Shown: positions 34,357 through 42,482 of the stretch, in pieces
Position numbering within the stretch: position 1 is the first letter of the stretch
Layout: each line of letters begins with the position of its first letter
NCBI GenBank assembly: GCA_028292745.1
Contig: JAQGLT010000134.1
Coordinates: 1-44,299, forward strand
Source of the DNA: Polaromonas sp.
GTDB taxonomy: Bacteria; Pseudomonadota; Gammaproteobacteria; Burkholderiales; Burkholderiaceae_C
Direction: 5' to 3'
DNA: 44,299 nt
Program-made: the position numbers and the translations under genes
The notes under the pieces: generated by a model
Told to the model about the DNA's origin: nothing
The model's input: only the letters and a program-made list of their open reading frames with translations
The model's database searches: none

Positions 34357-36756
34357 TCAAATCGCAATCGGGTCCACGTCGATCGCCCAGCGCACCAGGC
34401 TCTTGAATTCCGCCTGGCGCCGGGTTTCAAACAGCACTGGCTGCCAGGCGGCCAAAAACTCTTGCAGCGCCTTGCGCGACGGGCTTTCGGCCAGCATTTG
34501 CGCACGCTCGATGTTGGCAACGCGCTGAATCGTCATCGGCACCGCCGGGTAGGGCGTGACATGGGCATGGCCCGGCAGCTGCCGGGCCTGGGCGGCCTGG
34601 GCGGCGGCGTTCAGGAAGCCCTGCGCCACCTCCTGGGTCCTGGCTTCGGCCCGGATCAGCGCGGAAAACCCGAACGGCGACAGGCCCGCCGCCTGGCGCT
34701 CGGCCAGTTGCTGCGCGGCAAAGGCCGGGTAGTCGTGCCGCTTCAAGGCTTCGAACAAGGGATGGCCGGGGTGGAAGGTCTGCACCCACATTTCACTGGC
34801 GGCGCTGCGATGGGCATCGCGGCCGGCCCGGCCCGCTGCCTGCATCAACAGGCTGAACAGCCGCTCGGGGGCGCGAAAGTCGCTGGAAAACAGGGCGCCG
34901 TCGGGGTTGATGGCCGCCACCAGCGTGATGTGGCGAAAGTCATGGCCCTTGGCGATCATCTGCGTGCCGACCAGCACATCCACCTCGCCGGCATGCACGC
35001 TGGCCAGCTGCGATTCGAGCGCGCCCTTGAGCCGGGTGGTGTCGGCGTCGATGCGGACAATGCGAACCGGGCCGCCATCGGGCCGCCTGACATCTGCCAG
35101 CAGTTCAGCCAGGTGTTCTTCCAGCCGTTCGGTGCCGCGCCCGAGCGGGGCAATGTCGATGTTGCCGCAGCCCGGACAGGCGCGCGGCACCCGTTCGGTA
35201 AAGCCGCAGTGGTGGCAGCGCAGCGTGCGGTCGATCTTGTGGAACACGCGGTAGGCGCTGCAGTGCGGGCAGTCGCTCTTCCAGCCGCAGTCCAGGCAGG
35301 CCAGCACCGGCGCGTAGCCGCGCCGGTTCAGGAAGATCAGCGACTGCTCGCCGCGCGCCACCCGCTCGCCGATGGCGGCCAGCAGGGGCGGGGCAATGAC
35401 GCAATGCTTGGGCTGGTGGTTCATGTCCACCCGGCGCACCGTGGGCAGCTGACCTGCCGCGGCCAGCGTGTGCGCGGCGGCATCCGTGTCCGCATCAGGC
35501 GCATTCAAGTCAGGGCCGCGGAACCGGCTTTGCCGGGCCGCAGGCGCAGCGGCCCCCTCGGGGGGCAGCGAACCACGCGCAGCGGGGAGCGTGGGGGCAC
35601 CAATCCGTTTGCCCATGTTCAGCCGCTGGTAGCGGCCGGTGATCGTCGCCTGCCAGCTTTCCAGCGATGGCGTGGCCGAGCCGAGCAGCACGCGGCAGGT
35701 TGTGGCCCCCACGCTGGTCGCTTCGCGTACTGCGCTGCCCCCCGGGGGGGCTGCTGCGCCTGCGGCCCGGCTGAGCCGGTTCCGCGGCCCCTGCTGGGCT
35801 GGGACTTCTCCAGCCCCTGTCGCTGCTGCCGAACTTTGGGCCCCTACGCTGGTCGCTTCCCCTGCTGCGGTGGACTCCAGCCGGGCGCGGTACACCGCCA
35901 GGTCGCGGGCCGAATAGCGCGCCCCTTCCTGCTGCTTGTAGCTCGGGTCGTGCTCTTCGTCAACGACCAGCAGCCGCAGGTTGGGCATGGACGCCAGCAC
36001 CGCCATGCGCGTGCCCAGCACCAGCCGCGCCTGGCCGGAATGGGCCGCCAGCCAGCTTTTGAGCCGCTGGGCCGGGGACAGGCCGCTGTGCAGCGGCACG
36101 ACGCGCTCGCGGCCGAGGTGGGCAAAGCGGGCTTCAAAGCGCGCCTGCAGCTGGGGCGTGAGGTTGATCTCGGGCACCATCACCAGCACCTGGGCGGTCG
36201 GGTCGAGGTCCAGCACCCGGGCCGCAGCGCGCAGGTAAACCTCGGTCTTGCCGCTGCCGGTGGCACCGAACAGGAGCGCTGGCCGCTGCCTGCCCGAAAT
36301 TTCAGCATCAAATTCGGCCAATACGCACGCCTGCTCTGTGCTAAGTGCTATTAAATCAGTAGTGTCCTGGGGGTGGCTGGTGTCCTGGGTCGGCCGCTTG
36401 AGCCGGCGTGCCAGCTGCAGGGCGGTCAGTTCGCGCAGCTGCGGCGGCAGGGCGGCCAGCGCGACCTCGCCCAATGAGCGCTGATAGTAGCCGGCGGTAA
36501 AGGCCACCAGCTTGCGCCAGGTCGCGGACAGCGGCGCCAGCCCGTCGAGTGCGCCGGCAATGCCGCGAATGGCGGCGACATCGAGTTCGCCGCCGTCGGC
36601 TACCGCTCCCCACACCACACCCAGCACCTCGCGACTGCCGAACGGAACCCGGACCAGGGTACCCGGATTGAAGGGCTGGGCGCTTTTATACGTCAGGGGG
36701 CCCGCGATGGCGCTGTGCGCCGGAGTGGCAACCACTATCTGCAGCCAATGGCTCAT
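34357..36756 (-). CDS. priA: Primosomal helicase PriA with repeat-derived insertions
   Basis: A 799-residue PriA, longer than the usual 680-740. It has an N-terminal 3'-DNA-binding domain, Walker A FGATGSGKTEVYLRAA (K170), DEEH at 266-269, GSATPSLESW near 356, zinc-binding cysteines (CLDCGWKSDCPHC, CHHCGF, CPGCG), motif V VGTQMIAKGHDF and motif VI MQAAGRAGR. Extra length lies at about residues 295-350 and 386-414, low-complexity Ala/Pro/Gly/Arg segments encoded by an 86-bp repeat in opposite orientations (see 35513-35598 and 35705-35790), plus a short insert near 125-145 carrying a degenerate GCTA repeat. All catalytic motifs are intact and the frame is open, so it is probably active in replication restart. 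Confidence 0.93.
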   Translation of the reverse strand: MSHWLQIVVATPAHSAIAGPLTYKSAQPFNPGTLVRVPFGSREVLGVVWGAVADGGELDVAAIRGIAGALDGLAPLSATWRKLVAFTAGYYQRSLGEVALAALPPQLRELTALQLARRLKRPTQDTSHPQDTTDLIALSTEQACVLAEFDAEISGRQRPALLFGATGSGKTEVYLRAAARVLDLDPTAQVLVMVPEINLTPQLQARFEARFAHLGRERVVPLHSGLSPAQRLKSWLAAHSGQARLVLGTRMAVLASMPNLRLLVVDEEHDPSYKQQEGARYSARDLAVYRARLESTAAGEATSVGAQSSAAATGAGEVPAQQGPRNRLSRAAGAAAPPGGSAVREATSVGATTCRVLLGSATPSLESWQATITGRYQRLNMGKRIGAPTLPAARGSLPPEGAAAPAARQSRFRGPDLNAPDADTDAAAHTLAAAGQLPTVRRVDMNHQPKHCVIAPPLLAAIGERVARGEQSLIFLNRRGYAPVLACLDCGWKSDCPHCSAYRVFHKIDRTLRCHHCGFTERVPRACPGCGNIDIAPLGRGTERLEEHLAELLADVRRPDGGPVRIVRIDADTTRLKGALESQLASVHAGEVDVLVGTQMIAKGHDFRHITLVAAINPDGALFSSDFRAPERLFSLLMQAAGRAGRDAHRSAASEMWVQTFHPGHPLFEALKRHDYPAFAAQQLAERQAAGLSPFGFSALIRAEARTQEVAQGFLNAAAQAAQARQLPGHAHVTPYPAVPMTIQRVANIERAQMLAESPSRKALQEFLAAWQPVLFETRRQAEFKSLVRWAIDVDPIAI
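35513..35598. repeat. 86-bp GC-rich repeat, copy A, in frame within priA
   Basis: Runs from GGGCCGCGGAACCGGC through GGCCCCCTCGGGGGGCAGCG to GTGGGGGC on the plus strand. Its reverse complement recurs, with few changes and equal length, at 35705-35790. In the priA frame it encodes an Ala/Pro/Gly-rich segment beginning PTLPAARGSLPPEGAAAPA. The sequence resembles an interspersed repeat that I associate with Comamonadaceae genomes (recollection, not searched). Confidence 0.75.
35705..35790. repeat. 86-bp GC-rich repeat, copy B (inverted) within priA
   Basis: GCCCCCACGCTGGTCGCTTC onward to TTCCGCGGCCC is the reverse complement of copy A, 106 bp away. It encodes GPRNRLSRAAGAAAPPGG and EATSVGA in PriA. 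A fragment of the same repeat (about 35838-35870) repeats the EATSVGA codons, so part was duplicated. No stop codon is introduced in either orientation. Confidence 0.75.
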
Positions 36757-37132
36757 AGAAAACCGCCCAACCGGGCATCTTTTTCAAAGTTACATCCGGA
36801 AAGCAGGCTAAGTGCTTGATTTTTCACCGTTTTGTAGTTGTCCAGATTTTCTGTGGATAACTTTGTTGATAGCTTGTTGCAAGCGGCTGCGGAGCCTTGT
36901 AAATCAAGGCTTTCTTTAGATTGCCCAGGAAAAAGGCAATTTAAAGTTTCCTTATAAATCAACAACTTACGTTCGCTATGGGTATGATAGCGAGAGTTCC
37001 CATGGAAGTTCAACCTTGAAAATCCGTACCACACGTTTTGTGCATAAGTCAGTGAATGGTGGGTTTATTTTTATGGTAGGCAGGATTGAAACGGAGCGAA
37101 ATTCACATTTGTTTCCTCAGCTGCCTCTTTTT
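36757..37132. other. priA upstream region with a DnaA-box match and a hairpin
   Basis: The 376 bases between hemE's stop and priA's start are AT-richer than their surroundings and encode nothing convincing. They contain TGTGGATAA at 36852-36860, a perfect match (TTATCCACA on the priA strand) to the DnaA box, and a perfect 7-bp stem with a 5-nt loop (AGCCTTG 36893-36899, CAAGGCT 36905-36911) followed by TTCTTTA on the plus strand. The priA promoter should lie here; I could not fix its boxes. Confidence 0.5.
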
Positions 37133-38242
37133 TCAGCGCTGTTTGGCCCGCATGCCTCGGGAGTGCGCATGCACAGCGCGCACCAGCACTTCCACGCTTT
37201 CCGGCGGCGTATGCTGGCTGATGCCATGGCCCAGGTTGAAAATCTGGGTCGGTCCGTTCCGGGCCGGGTCGGTATGCGGCGCGCCAAAGCTGTCGAGCAC
37301 ACGGCTCACCTGCGCTTCAATCTGCGCTGGATTGGCAAACAGCACGTTCGGGTCCAGGTTGCCCTGCAGCGCCTTGGCGTGCGGACCGTTCTCGCCCACA
37401 CGCGCGCGCGCCTGGGCCAGGTTGACGGTCCAGTCCAGGCCCAGCACTTCGCAGTCGAGCTGGCCCATGGCCTCCAGCCAGAGGCCGCCGCCCTTGGTGA
37501 ACACCAGCCGGGGAATGATGACGCCGTCGTGGGCGCGCTTGAGCTGCGCCAGCACCCGGCGGGTGTAGGCCAGGCTGAATTCGTGAAACTCGGCATCGGC
37601 CAGCACGCCGCCCCAGCTGTCGAAAACCATTACCGCCTGCGCGCCGGCCTCGATCTGGGCATTGAGGTAGGCGGCGACCGAGTCGGCATTGATGGCGAGC
37701 ATCCTGTGCATCAGGTCGGGGCGCTGGTAGAGCATGGTCTTGACGAGGCGGTAGTCGTCCGAGCCGGCGCCCTCCACCATGTAGCAGGCCAGCGTCCAGG
37801 GGCTGCCGGAAAAGCCGATCAGCGGAACCCGGCCGTTGAGCGCCTTGCGAATCGACGTGACCGCATCGAACACATAGCGCAGCTTGTCCATGTCGGGCAC
37901 CTGCAGCCTGCCCACGGCGGCTTCGTCGCGGATCGGCGTGGCGAATTTTGGGCCTTCGCCCAGCGCGAACGACAGGCCCAGGCCCATGGCGTCGGGAATG
38001 GTCAGGATGTCGCTGAACAAAATGGCCGCATCGAGCGGAAACCGCTCCAGCGGCTGCAGCGTGACTTCGGTAGCGTAGTCGGTGTTGGTGGCCAGCCCCA
38101 TGAAGCTGCCGGCCTTGGCGCGGGTGGCCTTGTATTCGGGCAGGTAGCGCCCGGCCTGGCGCATCAGCCAGACAGGGGTGTAATCGGTTGCCTGGCGCAG
38201 GCAGGCGCGCAAAAAGGTATCGTTTTGAAGGGGTGCGAACAT
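37133..38242 (-). CDS. hemE: Uroporphyrinogen decarboxylase
   Basis: A 369-residue HemE. The N-terminal signature [26 protein letters not shown] carries the substrate-binding Arg residues, and [20 protein letters not shown] holds the essential Asp. [46 protein letters not shown] and FNLGHGI follow in order. It decarboxylates uroporphyrinogen III to coproporphyrinogen III in the cytoplasm for haem synthesis. It is complete, in single copy here and upstream of priA on the same strand, with a 376-bp gap that argues for separate promoters. Confidence 0.96.
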   Translation of the reverse strand: MFAPLQNDTFLRACLRQATDYTPVWLMRQAGRYLPEYKATRAKAGSFMGLATNTDYATEVTLQPLERFPLDAAILFSDILTIPDAMGLGLSFALGEGPKFATPIRDEAAVGRLQVPDMDKLRYVFDAVTSIRKALNGRVPLIGFSGSPWTLACYMVEGAGSDDYRLVKTMLYQRPDLMHRMLAINADSVAAYLNAQIEAGAQAVMVFDSWGGVLADAEFHEFSLAYTRRVLAQLKRAHDGVIIPRLVFTKGGGLWLEAMGQLDCEVLGLDWTVNLAQARARVGENGPHAKALQGNLDPNVLFANPAQIEAQVSRVLDSFGAPHTDPARNGPTQIFNLGHGISQHTPPESVEVLVRAVHAHSRGMRAKQR

Positions 38243-38358
38243 GCGGGGATTGTCTCATTGCCTTGCTGGCGGGCTGCGGGCCCGGGCTATTCAGCGGGAC
38301 GGTTCGGCCTTACCATGAAGCTGTCTGCCCATTTATCTCGACCTGGAAAGGGACTGTC

Positions 38359-38748
38359 ATGCGCATGAGTGACCAGGAATATTTTCGCAGCTGCATCGCC
38401 AAGGAACGGCACCTGGCGCAGCTGCTCGGCCATCAGCATATCGAGGAATGCTATGAAAGCGCGGGAACGCTGTGGGACAACAACCAGGCCCTGCCGCAAT
38501 GGACGCGCGACTGGCGGGCCTGCGGGCCGCTGATGACGCGGTACGGGATTTCGGTGAGCCTTGCGGGCATGAGCGGCTCGGGCGGTGACGGCGTGGCCCG
38601 CATCGGCTCGACCACGGTGCATTTTTCCGACCACCCCACGCCGGACCGGGCCGTGATGTACGGCATCGTGAAGGAGCTGATCTTTTTGCTGGAGCACCAC
38701 AAGCTGCCCAGGCCCGCCGCCACCGATCACGCGGCCCAGCCGGGCTAA
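38359..38748 (+). CDS. Small cytosolic protein of unknown function (possibly DUF2591-like)
   Basis: A 129-residue protein from ATG 38359, with a GGAAAGGGA ribosome site six to seven bases upstream; the open frame extends to 38188 across hemE's start and is not used. The N-terminal half is helical (SDQEYFRSCIAKERHLAQLLG). The C-terminal half, PQWTRDWRACGPLMTRYGISVSL then FSDHPTPDRAVMYGIVKELIFLL, resembles the DUF2591 layout (W..AWPL...Y.I...DPLRA.M..). It has no signal or membrane segment. The family link is tentative. Divergent from hemE. Confidence 0.6.
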   Translation: MRMSDQEYFRSCIAKERHLAQLLGHQHIEECYESAGTLWDNNQALPQWTRDWRACGPLMTRYGISVSLAGMSGSGGDGVARIGSTTVHFSDHPTPDRAVMYGIVKELIFLLEHHKLPRPAATDHAAQPG

Positions 38749-38795
38749 AGCGAAATCTCCCTGACGGGCAGCAGCTGTGTCCTGGCCAGCTGTGC

Positions 38796-39124
38796 GCTAC
38801 TGAATTAATAGCTGCTTGCACAAGTGCCGCCTGCGCTGCAGCCTCTTTTGAGCCTGAAATCTCAAGGTTAACGCCTGCCCTGCGTTTTTTCTCTTTCCCG
38901 CTGGCGGAGGTTGGGATGGACCTTTGCCAGTCCACCTGATGGCGCTCTAGCGGTTTCATCCTGGCCAGCAGCCGCCGTGCACTGGGTTGCCCGTGGCCCC
39001 GCTTTGCCCCTCCCCCAGCGGGAAAGGAAAACTACCAGGGAAAGCCTGGAAACTGATGCGGTTTATGATCAAAACAGGCTTTAGCGCAGGCAGCGCTTGT
39101 GTAAGCAGCTATGAATTCAGGAGC
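38796..39124. repeat. Composite inverted-repeat element, copy 2
   Basis: A second, diverged copy of the 4760-5166 element, again between convergent genes. The left arm starts GCTACTGAATTAATAGCTGC; the right arm ends TAAGCAGCTATGAATTCAGGAGC, preceded by TTTATGATCAAAACAGGCT. Arms are imperfect reverse complements of about 100 bp and the core carries TTTCCCGCTGG and CCAGCGGGAAAGG. It fills most of the 451-bp gap at 38749-39199; the remainder shows only a short AGCCGC/GCGGCT hairpin at 39165-39180. Confidence 0.75.
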
Positions 39125-39199
39125 AACAAGGCTGCCTCGGCTTCGCTGCTGCCCGTCAGGGTGAAGCCGCTCTGGCGGCTGCCTTGACGCGGCGGCAGG

Positions 39200-40531
39200 C
39201 TAAGCGGCCTGGGCCGCCGCCGCTGCCTTGTCCGCCTCCGGGTGCCTGAGCAGCAGCCGCTCCAGCGCATTGAGCGTGTCATACGACTCGGCGAAGTCGG
39301 CGAACAGCGCCGCGTTGTCAGGCGCCGCGCCCTGGCCGCGCCAGTCGGCGCGGAACGCATCGAAAATCTCGCCGAAGCTTTTTTGCCCATCCACCAGGCG
39401 CAGGATCTTGGCGCCGTACTTGCCCGGATTGACGGTCAGCGAGACGCCCGAATGCTGGTGCGTGAGCATGAAAGGCTGGCCGCGGTTGCTGTCGAACACC
39501 TGCGCCACGATCTCGCCGGTGAGCGGCTCATGGTAGAAAAACGGAATGTAGGCGGCGTCGCCATAGGGCGCGGTGCAGCCGGCGTCGCCGGTCAGGTAGA
39601 GCGAATGGGTGATGATGTCGCCGATCATCAGCTCGGCCATTTCGTACTGCTGCCTCAGGGGCAGCTGGCGCAGGCCGGCGGCCATGGCGGGGGGTTTGCT
39701 GCCCAGCACCATGTGCGGCAGGTAAGGCGAGCGGCCGCGCTGCACGTCGCTGAAGCTCAGGTGCAGGCCGTGCCGGCCGCCCAGCCAGTCGAACAGTTCG
39801 CTCACGCTGTAGGAGCGGTCTTGCGAATGCAGCAGCAGGTCGTAAAGGCCCGCATCGCCCAGCTCATGATCATGATGGAGCGCGGCGCCGCGCATGAACC
39901 AGTTGCTGGGCGGCAGGCTGCCCAGCAGGTCGCGGGTGTTGGCGATCTTGCGGCCGTCATCGGCTTCCCGCTCCGTGTCCACGCCGTTGACCAGCCGCAT
40001 CAGCGCCTGCATCTGGTACACGCCGGTACGCCCGGTCGTGGCGTACAGCATCAGACCGATGGCGCCCTCTGGCTTGAGCGCGCTCAGCAGCACCCGCAGC
40101 CCAAGGTCGGGGTCGGCCAGGTGGTGCAGCACGCCGCTGCAGTTGATGTAGTCGAACTTGCCCAGGCCCAGCGCCGGAAGGCTGAGCAGCGAATAGTGCA
40201 CCCAGGTGATATTGGTCAGGCCGCGAATTTTCGCGCGCTCCTGCGCCAGTACGATGCTGGCGTGGCTCATGTCCAGATGGACGATTTCGGCGTTCGTGTG
40301 GCGCAGCTGCTCGGCCAGGAAAATCGTCGCGTCGCCGGTGCCGCCGCCAGCCACCAGCGCCCGGAAGTTGTTCTGGAACGACTGCCTGCCGGCAAAGCAG
40401 TAGTGGTTGATCATCGGCAGGTCTTCCAGCCAGGTCAGCACCAGGCGCTGGTGCTCATCCTTGGGATTGCAGGGCGGGTAGGGCAGCGATTCGTACTGGC
40501 TTTTGACCTTGGGGAGGTGGTTCTGGGGCAT
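39200..40531 (-). CDS. Class I SAM-dependent methyltransferase with C-terminal extension
   Basis: About 443 residues. Motif I VAGGGTGDATIFLAEQL lies at residues 60-76; motif II is IVHLDMSHASI, motif IV FDYINCSGVLHHLADPD and post-motif LSALKPEGAIGLMLYA. A start sequence MPQNHLPKVKSQYESLPYPP is typical of this group. The C-terminal 150 residues are not part of the Rossmann fold and end in ILRLVDGQKSFGEIFDAFR, reminiscent of a PqqD-like peptide-binding wing. The substrate is unknown. ATG 40531 is preferred over TTG 40564. Confidence 0.83.
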   Translation of the reverse strand: MPQNHLPKVKSQYESLPYPPCNPKDEHQRLVLTWLEDLPMINHYCFAGRQSFQNNFRALVAGGGTGDATIFLAEQLRHTNAEIVHLDMSHASIVLAQERAKIRGLTNITWVHYSLLSLPALGLGKFDYINCSGVLHHLADPDLGLRVLLSALKPEGAIGLMLYATTGRTGVYQMQALMRLVNGVDTEREADDGRKIANTRDLLGSLPPSNWFMRGAALHHDHELGDAGLYDLLLHSQDRSYSVSELFDWLGGRHGLHLSFSDVQRGRSPYLPHMVLGSKPPAMAAGLRQLPLRQQYEMAELMIGDIITHSLYLTGDAGCTAPYGDAAYIPFFYHEPLTGEIVAQVFDSNRGQPFMLTHQHSGVSLTVNPGKYGAKILRLVDGQKSFGEIFDAFRADWRGQGAAPDNAALFADFAESYDTLNALERLLLRHPEADKAAAAAQAA

Positions 40532-41032
40532 GGCGGTTTGGAGGAAGAGATTGGGGGAGGGCAAAGGGATTATTGTCGGCGCGTCGGCTAGTCGGTGGCT
40601 GCATGGCGGCTGGCTGCGGGATTATTGTTGGCCGGTTCACAAAGCGGCCACCGGCGACCATCATTGTTCCCGGCATCGGGCATCGGGCAATGCGCAGGAA
40701 ACGCCGCATGCCTGCCACGCCTGTCAGACTTGGCGAAAGAGCGAAACCCCAGACTGGCTTGCAATCGCTGTATGCAGGAGAATGCAGGATTTTTTCTTTG
40801 GTCTTCCTGTCTAGTTAAAACGAATGCGTTCTACTATCGGAAGGTTCAACCCCTAGCGTTTGGTTGGGATTCGGTCTAAACCGACATCGAAACGGATTTG
40901 AAGGCTACCGGGTTTTTGCTATTTTTAATATGGCAACTATCCAATAGAAATAATAGCCTATGACATTTTTTGTCGTTGAATTCGCTACGTTATAAAGCAT
41001 TGCCTTGCGGTATACATTGAGTTAGGCCACTT
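40532..41032. other. AT-rich intergenic region upstream of the HEPN-like gene
   Basis: The first 300 bases carry only overlapping open frames with no family resemblance. From about 40850 the composition drops towards A+T. A degenerate GCTA-N9 repeat starts at 40918. GTTAGGC sits at 41021-41027, a few bases before the ATG of the next gene; this heptamer fits the integron core-site consensus GTTRRRY. No matching inverse core was found with certainty. Confidence 0.4.
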
Positions 41033-41626
41033 ATGAGCGAGCACGAAGAACGCTGGGAGCGCTTCCTCGATCCAGAGGTCGTCAGGCCGTTGCTCTTCAT
41101 GGCAACAATGTTCATAACTACCTTCGAGATTCTCAAGAATTCAATAGTTGATCGCATCCGCGACTTCTATTTGATCGGCTGGTCGGAAGAAGGTAATACC
41201 ATATCGCCAGACTATGCGGCCAAAGTTCTTTCACGCAACAAGAGTGCCGTCTACGCATCACTAAGCTGGCTTATTGAGCAACAAGCCATAGATGAATCAG
41301 ACTTGGTCATATTTGCGCAACTCAAAAAGACTCGCAACCTCCTTGCACACAAGCTTTTTGATGTTGTCACAGGCCAAGCGGAATCGCCTCACCAAGAGCA
41401 GTTCACCGTACTTGTGGAGCTTCTTCGAAAGGTCGAGGTATGGTGGGTAATCAATGTGGAGATTCCTACCAATCCAGACTATGCGGATGAAGACATCGAT
41501 GAAGCTGGCATCGTCCCTGGTGCTATTTTGTCGCTCCAAACGCTTTTGCAGGTCGCGGGCGGCAACAGCGAGTTACTGGATGCGTGGCGAAATCAGCGTG
41601 CAAAGACGCGGTTAAATACTCAGTAG
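41033..41626 (+). CDS. Unknown protein with HEPN-like R-N-x3-H motif
   Basis: A 197-residue, largely helical soluble protein in a stretch clearly less GC-rich than its neighbours. The central helix LKKTRNLLAHKLFD contains R101-N102 and H106, the Rx4-6H pattern with polar second residue found in HEPN ribonucleases and HEPN-type defence or toxin proteins. Helices flank it on both sides (FITTFEILKNSIVDRIRDFY, FTVLVELLRKVEVWWVI), as in HEPN bundles. No nucleotidyltransferase (MNT) partner or antitoxin was seen, and neighbours are housekeeping genes. Composition and isolation suggest horizontal acquisition. The family call is tentative. Confidence 0.62.
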   Translation: MSEHEERWERFLDPEVVRPLLFMATMFITTFEILKNSIVDRIRDFYLIGWSEEGNTISPDYAAKVLSRNKSAVYASLSWLIEQQAIDESDLVIFAQLKKTRNLLAHKLFDVVTGQAESPHQEQFTVLVELLRKVEVWWVINVEIPTNPDYADEDIDEAGIVPGAILSLQTLLQVAGGNSELLDAWRNQRAKTRLNTQ

Positions 41627-41711
41627 CATCAAAATCTGTGACCTACCGGTCTTCCAAAGAGACATCTATGTTTCGCATCGCCACCCGTTAACTCTGGCGT
41701 TAACGCCCACC

Positions 41712-42479
41712 TCACCGCACCGGCAAGAACTGCAAGAACGTCCCGCCGACCAGGTTCTGCACGTAGCTGATCACCGCCCGGCGGTATTTTTCGGTCAGCA
41801 CCTCGGCCAGCAGGTCGAGCCGGCCGATGATCTTGCCAAATTCGCGCTCGAAGCTCAGGTTGCGGTCGGTGGCCGAGATCTCGTCGGCCAGCAGCAGCGG
41901 CTGGCCTGCGGCGTTGCGCCGGCTGGACAGGAGCCAGATGGCGATTTCGATGTTGCGGGCGGCGTTGTAGATGTACTGCGCATCCAGGCTGTCGATCAGG
42001 TACACATGGGTTTTGCCGCCGTGGGCGGTGATCAGCATGTCGGCACTGCCATAGACAAAGGCCGCCACCCGGTCGCCGCCGAACTCGGGGCTCAGCGCCA
42101 GCGAAAGCGCGGCAATGTCGCGCTTTCCCTTGAGATCCGGCGGCAACGTCTGGGCGGACGCCGTTTCAATCGACTGGCGAAGCTGCACCAGCGCAGCGTC
42201 GCGGCTGGCGGCGCCGCCCTTGCGCCACTCGGCCGGGTTGCGCCTGTACAGCTTGTCGGCGATGCGGATCAGGCTGTCCAGGTTGTCGCGCATGCCCAGC
42301 GTGGCCATGCGGTTGACATCGGACTGGCCGACTTCGGCCGGGCCCATGCGGGCCACCTGCGTCTCGCCGCGCGTGGTGGGCGCGGGCGCGGCGCAGCCGG
42401 CCAGCATCAGGGCGAGACCGAACAGCGCAAGGGGCGGGACTGCGGCGCGTGCGTGATGCAGCAATGGCAAGGCAGGCAC
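41712..42479 (-). CDS. Conserved lipoprotein of unknown function
   Basis: A 255-residue protein with a lipoprotein signal (AVPPLALFGLALMLAGC). The mature part is helical with the segments MATLGMRDNLDSLIRIADKLYRRNP, FVYGSADMLITAHGGKTHVYLIDSLDAQYIYNAARNIEIAIWLL and IIGRLDLLAEVLTEKYRRAVISYVQNLVGG. No catalytic motif was recognised. It starts at GTG, 3 bp after the stop of the CoA-binding gene, so the two are probably co-transcribed, with dsbD as a possible third member upstream. Confidence 0.72.
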   Translation of the reverse strand: MPALPLLHHARAAVPPLALFGLALMLAGCAAPAPTTRGETQVARMGPAEVGQSDVNRMATLGMRDNLDSLIRIADKLYRRNPAEWRKGGAASRDAALVQLRQSIETASAQTLPPDLKGKRDIAALSLALSPEFGGDRVAAFVYGSADMLITAHGGKTHVYLIDSLDAQYIYNAARNIEIAIWLLSSRRNAAGQPLLLADEISATDRNLSFEREFGKIIGRLDLLAEVLTEKYRRAVISYVQNLVGGTFLQFLPVR

Positions 42480-42482
42480 AGC

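Noticed and set aside
34324..36354. 676-codon open frame antisense to priA
   Set aside because: Created by the GC-rich codons and repeat inserts of priA; no domain.
36852..36860. Possible replication origin at the DnaA box
   Set aside because: Only one box and no dnaA, dnaN, parB or gidA nearby; kept only as a regulatory observation.
36753..37034. 93-codon minus-strand frame upstream of priA
   Set aside because: AT-rich leader sequence with no ribosome site or family resemblance; more likely the priA promoter region.
40503..40879. Overlapping small plus-strand frames between the methyltransferase and the HEPN-like gene
   Set aside because: Three frames are open together without motifs or consistent codon use.
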